NCBI GenBank assembly: GCA_028565635.1
Contig: JAOXYB010109714.1
Span: forward strand, 1 to 20,809
DNA from: Phoronis ovalis
Lineage: Eukaryota; Phoronida; Phoronidae
Reading direction: 5' to 3'
Length of the DNA: 20,809 nt
The notes under the pieces are model-generated. The model did no database searches. It was given only the letters and a program-made list of their open reading frames with translations, and was not told where the DNA came from. The number at the start of each line of letters is the position of its first letter. Positions within the stretch are counted from its first letter, which is position 1. Below are positions 9,901 to 18,900 of this stretch, piece by piece. A program made the position numbers and the translations under genes.

Positions 9901-12900
9901 ATTGATTTTTTTAGGCATCAGCGATAAATGAAGCCAAACGGCAGCTTTTTGCTGAAGAAACCGTTTTAATTGTATTAAATATAAATTAAAGGAATAAATT
10001 GATTCCTGCTCATATACATTTTTCCATATTACAACAATGATAAGCACTTGGAGGTGTGAGTTTAGAAATTAAAAAAAAAAATAATCGCTAAATCTCGATT
10101 TGTTTCCAAGTAAGTGCATGTACATGCTTAGTGTAAATATACATTCAAACACAATTAAGAATGATGTATGCTTACTTTTTCTGTGTAATATGGTATACTC
10201 TTAATTATTTGGATATTCGTGCTATATGGCAAATATCTTGTCAGTTTGTATAATGTTGGGAAGAATAGCTATAACAGAGGTGCAATCTATAGTAAAGTAT
10301 GATTAATTTTTATTGTGTTAGAATTAAGTATATACATTATAAGGACTAATTAAGTTACCATCCTCTTGTTTGCTAGTATGTTTCATTGCAAAATATTACA
10401 AATCAATCTTGTAATATTTTTAGGTTAACAGTTCAATGAGCAAGTTGTCTTTGTAGCAGGTTTTATTTAATTTACAGATTTTTACATCAGTACTGCAGAT
10501 TGATGTCATTATTATTAATAACTGATGTAACAATAGCTAATTATCTTTATCAGGTTGTACATAAATATTATGATGTCATATTTCAAAAACCGAGCAGCAA
10601 TCTTTTTTCAAATTTTTTTTCTGGTCGTTTGATACCTTGTATATAATTTATCTATAGTATGTACTACCTGTTTTGTTTAACATGTCCAAGATGCATATTT
10701 ATTTATAAAAACAGAAATGATTGAATGGAAGGTCTGTGACCTCTTTAAAAGTAGTTTTTATACACTGGATTGTGTACTTCTACTTTTTTTGTATCTGTAG
10801 TATTGGTGATAGTTTTAATGTTTTGTCTTTCTTTTGATTTTTGTAAATTTTTCATGGAAGTCATGGTCTTCCAGTTTTGCTGACACCAGCTCTTTTGTGA
10901 TGATAGTTTTGATGTGTATTTCAAAATTTGTTTAAATTTTCCATGAAGTGAGTTCATGTCTAAATACTGTGCAGATATTATTTTTAAGTGTTGATTTTGA
11001 AATATACAGCATAGCTACAATGACAAGTTTTTTAAGCACAATCTTTAATATTGTGCAAAATTTGTTCTTGGCTACCTTTTACAGAGAAGGTTCTACATGC
11101 AATAAAGACATTTTTGAAGTCTGTAATTTAATGTTAAAATATATTAACATTTTCATATGGTTATCTGCAAAAACTATAAATAAGTTTGTTGTGTAAGCAA
11201 ATTGGGGATTGTTTTTGTTCTTTTCCTCATAGCACCAGCTCTTTAAATGGTAGCACTTTTATTTTAACTGAATTTTAATTTATTAATTCTGTAAATGTGA
11301 CTTGTTTTATTTGGAATAAGATATATATGGTGTGTTTACTTTCTGTTGTTTTCTGTTTGTTTTTCTTTCATTCTTTTCTATCTATCTTTGTTTTTCTCTT
11401 ATTCTTCCATCAAAATACTGATTAATTATGTAATCAGTATATAAGGTGGCCATACTTTTGGGAGAAAAACTTCAAAAAAAATATGACTCCATCACCCTTG
11501 TAGATCTATATATAATTAGCTGGAACTTAACCATCTAACTAAGCTTTAAAATCAGACAGTATATTAGAGTGGTCAAGTTGGCCAACTTTCAGCTTTGTAT
11601 GTTCAGCGTGGTGTTGAAGTTACGTTTTTTGAGGTTTTGTGTTTTGAAAATAAGTTAGCCAAAATGACCTTCCTACTGATAACAACCATGTGTATTGAGT
11701 AAAGTGACTTTTTATATCCTTTAAAGTATATTTCCAAAATGTATACAAGTTTTTATTAAGCTATCTTTTCATTTAAAATTCAACTCAAAATATCTAGCAT
11801 AAATATTAAAGTTTCCCAAATGGTTATAGCGGTCTTTAAAGTGTAAATGAACTTGAAGAAAATTTTATTGTTTCCTTATACCAAGAAAAAAATAGTAGTC
11901 AATGAATTTTTTTAAAAGTAACATATGGAGCTTGAAATAAAATTATCTTGCTCAAGTATAATACTATACACTGTAATTAACTTATATTCCATCATGGCAA
12001 ATATCACAAAAATAGCGTGACTCGGATGTTTTTAAAATCAGATGTTCGAAAAATATGATACCGAAAATTACCATGATCCCAATTGCACCTGTATCGTAGA
12101 GTACGTAACTAGTTTTCATCATATTTGCACAATAATAATAAAATATTAATCAATGCTTATTAGAAGAACTTCAAGAACAGCACTGATACAAATGGAGAAA
12201 TAGAGCATGCTTGCCAACATTTTATTAAGTGAGACATTGGTTTGGTGCAAAAATTTTCAACAGTCTTCGTACATTCTGGGACATGCTCAGTTTAATTCAT
12301 CGTTTGCAATCTAGGAGTATTGGTTTATGAAGTGGGACTTCAAACTCAAAATGGGACAGCCAGAGACAAATTGGGCAATTCTGTGTAATGCACTCAAATT
12401 TTCTATTTCAGGTGACGTTATGATCTGCTCTTAATTTAGTATTCATTGTGCATTCAATGTGTTAGAAATATTGTTTTATAATGGCCAGCAAATGTGTATA
12501 ATGTTTAGTATAATTTTCCTTCAGATCGTCGTCAGAACTTAAAATTGCTTCACCAAAAAAGTCAATCTGTGGAAACTTCTGAACCAAAACACTATGTTCA
12601 AGAACAACAACGCCGTCGTATTGCATTGTCGAGACGGAAAAGCTTTTCATTGGAAACTCCTGCAAATGCTGTACGTTTCTCTTGTGACAGACAACAACAG
12701 ATTTTCAAAGAACATCAATTAAAACCCGATGTTCCAAAAGAAAACACAGGTGCCAAAAGAGAACATGTTATTTTTTAGATATTAAAACTATTTTCTTATT
12801 TCACATTGCAGGCATGAGATTGATTTTGTTTTTCCTTACTTCACATTTCAAGCATGTTGTGTGCAAGAACTTGTTTATAAAATGATTAAGCTGTTTGGTG

Positions 12901-15900
12901 CTGTTTGTGGTCAAAATTTCATCTTAACTTAACAGTTACTCTTTAGCACATTCTAAAAAGTACAAACTGTAGCTTTTACATGACACAGATAATGGTGGAC
13001 TTGTCTCAACTGCATACTTATGGCAAGTACATTTTTGAGCACTCAGCATTCTCCTAAGTTCAAGTTATTGTATATTAATTCACAAGATATGTATATAGAA
13101 GCATGCAGTATAGTTTAAAATAATGGGTTGTGCAAAATATAAATTAACATACGATGATCGAGGCATCAATGGGGGAAAACAACTTCTTTTTTAATTCAAG
13201 AAACAGGTATCTTAATTATTGTTAAAACTTAGTTTGAGTCAGTCCTTTGGAATTCTACAGTGAAAACTTAAAATACTGTTATAATTTTTCTCTATCTAAT
13301 TCTACAACAGAAGTATTCTGCAATTCCCATTCTGCAAACTTCTACAGAAATTAATATATTCATGATGTTTTGAACAAAAACATTCACATAAGCAATGATA
13401 AATGCACTTGAGTTCCACAGTTGTTTACTGTCTTCCTCATGATCAATTGAAAACACCTTAAACTTTTTCAAAGTTTTTAAAAGTGCTTGTAGCACCATTA
13501 TAGAAGTTGCCCCCAAACCACCCGACTGCTATGACGATTTTGTTGATTCAATTATTTGTTTGAAATTCATAAAACCAAGCAATTCTGCAGGATGTTATGG
13601 CAAAGTCAGAAAACCTATCATCTATGCAATAGATTACACAATATACAGTGACTGAAAGTCGCTGGTTTTTCTTTCTTAACCAAAAGTTGATACATCACAA
13701 TGCCTCAGTTAAGTCAATGTCACAATCCACTTTTTTTTTTTTTTTTTTTTTTTTTTTGTATATTTGCTGCTGCTACATAAGTAGTGGATATTCAATAACA
13801 TGTTGCATGAACTTGTAAATATACCATATATCCCTCTAATAATTCAAATAAAAAAAGTTAATTTTTGGAGATAAGACTTGTCTATTAGAAATTATTTACA
13901 TATATAGCCTTCAAAGCTTGGATAAAATAGAAATGTAAGTCAAATTGGAATAATCAACAATACAAAAAATAGATCATTGATACATTTTGTATAAATAAGC
14001 AGATTACAACATGCAAGGCTTGTGCAAGAGAAAGAATGTAAGAAAAATTTAACAATGTATTTAAAAAAAATAGAAATGTAATCAAACATATAGAGGCAAT
14101 GTGGTACTGGTTTAATATCTCATAAGTTTCTCTGCTGAAAAAAAAAAAGATTGTGCTATAGTCAACTTCACATGCTTATTTCATACTTGCCTTTGCAATG
14201 CAATGAGATAACCATTGCATGTAACAAACACTTATTTATGTCTACTGTTTTTCATCAATTTTTACATTTTAATATATTAGACATATACTATTTAAAACAT
14301 TTAATATTTTTAAATAACAGTATTTTATTCAGCTATTGAAGCATATTTTATTTCAGATTAACTGTGCAAATTAACTAATTGTACTGTATAATATTATTAA
14401 TTTTGTTTTCAACCAGGTAATTATCAAGACAAGATAATTTCTACATAATACTATATTTGTTTTTGTGTTTATATTAGTACAATGTATTTCTTCATCTGCC
14501 ATGTACAAGTTCTGTGTAGATAGATTAAAGTGGTGTCTTTTACAGTGACTAGTGCACAATTCCTTACTTGCAATCCTGATAATCTAATCTATTATTTAAC
14601 AGTAATTAGGGCTTTTAGTTAACTAAATGGATTTGAGGCTTAATTCATAGTCTCTCATTAGCTATAGTTACAATTTGTGTTGGTGGGTGTTTATTTACTT
14701 CAAAAGTTTCTTTGCACCAGCAGCTATCCCTTATGACAGGTGGAAATGCTGTACGTATGATCTGACAAATTCTAAATCTAGATTTAAAAAGATCTGTTCC
14801 AAGGTATTCTGCATTTGCTGCTACTGTTCCAAATGACAATACCTGTATTTGATGTTGTTTTGTGTTTCTGTTTCATGTACTTTATAGTCAGTGTGCCAAG
14901 ACCGAGGCCCTTACAACGCAGATCAACCCTTGCCTCAATGCAGATTCCTGACATAACAACAACTCCACGTCAAAGAAAATACAGTGATAATCTTGATGTA
15001 CGACATGACCTTGTGCGAGCGGATTCTGCAGTTTCAGAGGAGGAGGCATATGATGTTGTGTCTGATCACTGTAATTAATTCCTATTGTGATATCTGTTAT
15101 TCGTAGTTTACTGAATACCAGTTGTAAGGAAAAGAGATTCACAGACACCATAAAAGTTCCTAGTGTGTAAATGGGTCTTAATTGTTTTGTTGACAATTTT
15201 CAACAAATCATTGAATAGTTGGAGTTTTTTTCCCTAGAAGTATATTATACCAGCCTACCTTCTTAATTTATTGTTTTGTATAACTACCTGTAATCTTTGT
15301 TAGTACACAGTTTATCTATACAGTAAGAAAGTTGCATCAATGGTACTTGTTAATTTTCATATTTATTGTAGCGCTTCTGTTTTTTTGCCTCAATTTTTAT
15401 TTCCTGTATAGCTGAACCACAGATGACTGTTAGAACTAATACTTGTTCATGTTGTTTTTTTCCTTTTTTTCTAGGTGATTCTTTCTATCACACTTTCCTA
15501 GACTGTGAGAATACTTACTCTTGCTAATATCACTAGATCACTGTTTGATGCATGATATGTCACTAGAAGACATTATGCCAATGAAGATAAGATCAAACTG
15601 ACATGATTTCGAAAACACCATATTTGGCATAATTATGCTGTTAGTTTTTGTATCCACCACATGTGTAACTAATCTTTTATAGTAATTAGCCTCAATCTTC
15701 GTGGAAAATTGTATAAGCCAATGTTTCGTGCAGCCTTATTTTAGCCATCTGTTTTTGAAATATCTGTCTTAAGACCACCTGGTGGGAATTTAGGAAAAAC
15801 CACAATCAGCTACATAAGAGCTTCACCCTACTACTTTTTCACTGCAAAATTGAATCCAGCCATTTATAACATTTATTGCCATGACTCATATACTAAGTGG

Positions 15901-18900
15901 AAATAGGAGAAACAAAGAAAAAATGCTTAAATTATACACTGTGTTGGTACACAGACTGCACAGCTAGGCTTTTTGGTTATCCTAGTATATGTCAAATTTG
16001 TCATAAACATACAGCATACAGGCAGCTGAAGTCTAACTTTCATTGGCATTATGTCATAAGTATGCCATGATAACAGCAAAAGCCAGTTGTCTCATATATT
16101 TATTTTCAGATCTTAATTACTCTATTCTTATCAATTCGCTGACAGAGATTTTGACTTTGTGTGATTCCTTATTTATTGTACTAGCATGCATGACCATAGA
16201 AAAATAATTTCCTATATGAACTATTAGATTTATCAATTTTCATCAGTTCATAAAATTATTAAAAATTCAAGAACAGACATGAAAAAGGCACCAATTTTAT
16301 TATTACATTTCGCAATTTTTTTGTAAAAATACTTGGGTGGTCAAATAATTTGAAAATAGCAACAGGGAAACTTATTGCAAAATACACATGTACAAAATAA
16401 TATATTTTGCTGGAAAAAAACAGAGGTCAAACTAATAGAATTGATATGTTAAATGCCAATAATATTTTTAACACTCTTTCTTGAGTGTGTTTCGAGGTAG
16501 AAGTTTAAAATGCATGTCTTTCTTATGTTATCATTTTGAATATACAATTCACAGACACTTCGAAATAATGAGTATTTAATGTTTTTTATGATACAACTAG
16601 ATTTTAACAGTAAGTCACTAATTTTTTTTAATAATTTTTAGTTCCTCAAAGTCCAAGCACTTCACGTAAACGTTTAAATCTTAGAATGAAGAGTTTTTCA
16701 ATGGATGCACCTGACACCCCAAAGAACATAGATGAATCATCGAAAACAAAGAGTAATTCTTTCACAAACACCTGTATGACAGCACAGCAAGCAGGTACCT
16801 ATCAATGCACTACCAATGTCAGTATGTGAATATATCCTCAATGCCATAGTAGAAATTAATTCTGTGATTGTGAAGCATAACTTAGAAATCTTGATTTTAG
16901 TTGTGGACATTTCAAAAATAGTTTTCTTATCATCCGATTGTTTGTTACATAATAATTTTTACAAAATCATAAAAACAATAATTTTATATACTGTTACTTC
17001 ACATGATAATTTTTACAAAATCATTAAAACAATAATTTTATATAGTTTACTGTTACTTCACATGATAATTTTTTGAACTTTAGATTCTTTTGCTATATTA
17101 TTATTCGTTTAATTCAAATGCAGTCATATCGCCAATATGATAGCTTAATTGCGAGAAGTTCTAGTTAAGTATAATATTCATTGCCAAATAATAATAAAGA
17201 GCTGAAAAATAGCTTAGAGTATTAATTATTTGTTATGTGTGTATGTTCTATTCTTTAGCTGCATATAGCATGTCTCAAGAACGGCGTCGAAGTAGAATGC
17301 TACGCTCAACATCTGCAGTAGATCCTGAGGGACGGAAACATAGTAGTCGATCGCCATCACCTTTAGCTGTAAGTGAATATGTGTCGGTGAAAATTGTCTT
17401 TTGCATTGAAATAAATATTTTGTGGAAGGAGCTGTAATTTCTGGGATATTAGTTTCATTATAGTGGGGTACGTGTCACAAGACAGATTTAACTTTACTGT
17501 CGATTATTGTTATTTAAAATAGGATCAGATGAGAATTTAAATCGACAGAGATGGGACAATGTATGAAAAAATGCCTTCCAAGATTCCTATAACTTTTTCT
17601 TGAAAAATGTAATAAATGTGTACTGTTACCTGTTAATTAAAGTACACAAGTATGAAAGATTTTTGTTTATAAGAGTTAGAAAAAATAATTTGTCAATATC
17701 GCCAAGCTGACATCAGGCCATGTTAGAATTTATGACATTTAAAACATCAGAGGAATGTTTCCCATTTAAAAGAAAATTTACAGGTTCAGGGTAAAATTAC
17801 TTACACTTTTAATATTTTTTGGAACTTTTCAGAAGTCTCGGCAGGACCAAATGAGACAGGTCTTCCCATGTAATTTGTATGTTGTATTATATAACTTTTT
17901 TGGAAGAGAGCATGATGATTTAACTCTGAGGTGAGATTTCCAAAAAAAGAATGCTGTAGCTGTACAATTCTCTTTTATACAAATTTTAACTGCAAAGACC
18001 AACACTTATACTTGACTCAATGGTCTTTAGCATGAATCTTGTCAGATGCCACAGAAGCAGGCTTGTTTATTATCAGTCTGAATACATCCACTAATTGCCA
18101 GATTTCTGTTCTTCTACGACAGACCAACGAGGGCTGAATTTATTCAAACTGGTATGCTTGCACATGTAGAACCATACAATATTACGTTTATAAAAGTATA
18201 TATGCTGATGTTACAAGCTAGCTAGCACACTTCCATAATGCTTTTTATTTAAAATGGTCTTTTAGCATGTAATTACACAAAATGGGCATCACAGTAAATC
18301 ATGGGTATCGGATATTAGATATTAAGGTAGTAAGTTTTTATTACTAGACTGTTTGTTATAGGGCTGGGTGGAGAGTGAAAGCAATAGACACTTCAGATCC
18401 TGATTGGTGGAAGGTAATATGCATATACAATGAGTTAATTATTTTCTGAGATCTACTCATGATTTTTTTTTTTTTGCTTCAATCTTTGACTTGGTAATTA
18501 ATATATATTTTGTATCTTTATCAGCCACAGAATTAGTTACTTGTTGATTACATATATATACATTTCAAATGGCTAAATGAGTGATAAGAATTATAGCTAT
18601 ACTCGCTATTAAATATAACGCATTGTTGTCAAATCTTCTGTTAGAACCAAGAGATTCAATAAGAAATTGTCTAAAACTATACCCATGCACTTTCGTAGTA
18701 AAAAAATGGACTATTTTTCTTGAAAACTGGATAACTTTTCAAAACTAAACAACAGTATTGATTTGTTTAAGGGGCGATGTAATGGCAAAGTTGGTTATTT
18801 CCCAGCAAAATATGTAAAGTCAGTTCACCCAGGTCAGAAGGTGTTTCAAGTTAACTCTGGTTTACAGTTGTCTGAAGGCGGTGCTCAAGTGAAATTGACC

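Larger units (their letters stand above)
5622..12524 (+). other. Large intron (6.9 kb) between exons C and D
   Basis: Starts gtaggtag and ends ccttcag. 5622-7130 is AT-rich and has no recognised element. 7131-8629 is an AACC/AAACC satellite. 8926-9020 is a candidate alternative last exon. 9021-12524 is AT-rich, with no further supported exon. Weak open frames such as 6402-6734 and 10745-11196 have no domains or proper splice borders in phase. Confidence 0.8.

Noticed and set aside
9916-9990. Acceptor-like ttttttag with open frame ASAINEAKRQLFAEE
   Set aside because: Open only in phase 0, while exon C leaves phase 1; joined in phase it hits a stop almost at once.
12671-12676. GTACGT as an earlier donor for exon D
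   Set aside because: It would leave phase 0, which does not fit the phase-1 start of the next exons; 12749 keeps the frame.
16816-17076. Plus-strand frame of 86 codons after exon F
   Set aside because: It runs through the 54-base tandem duplication and repeats the same residues; it lies in an intron after a good donor.
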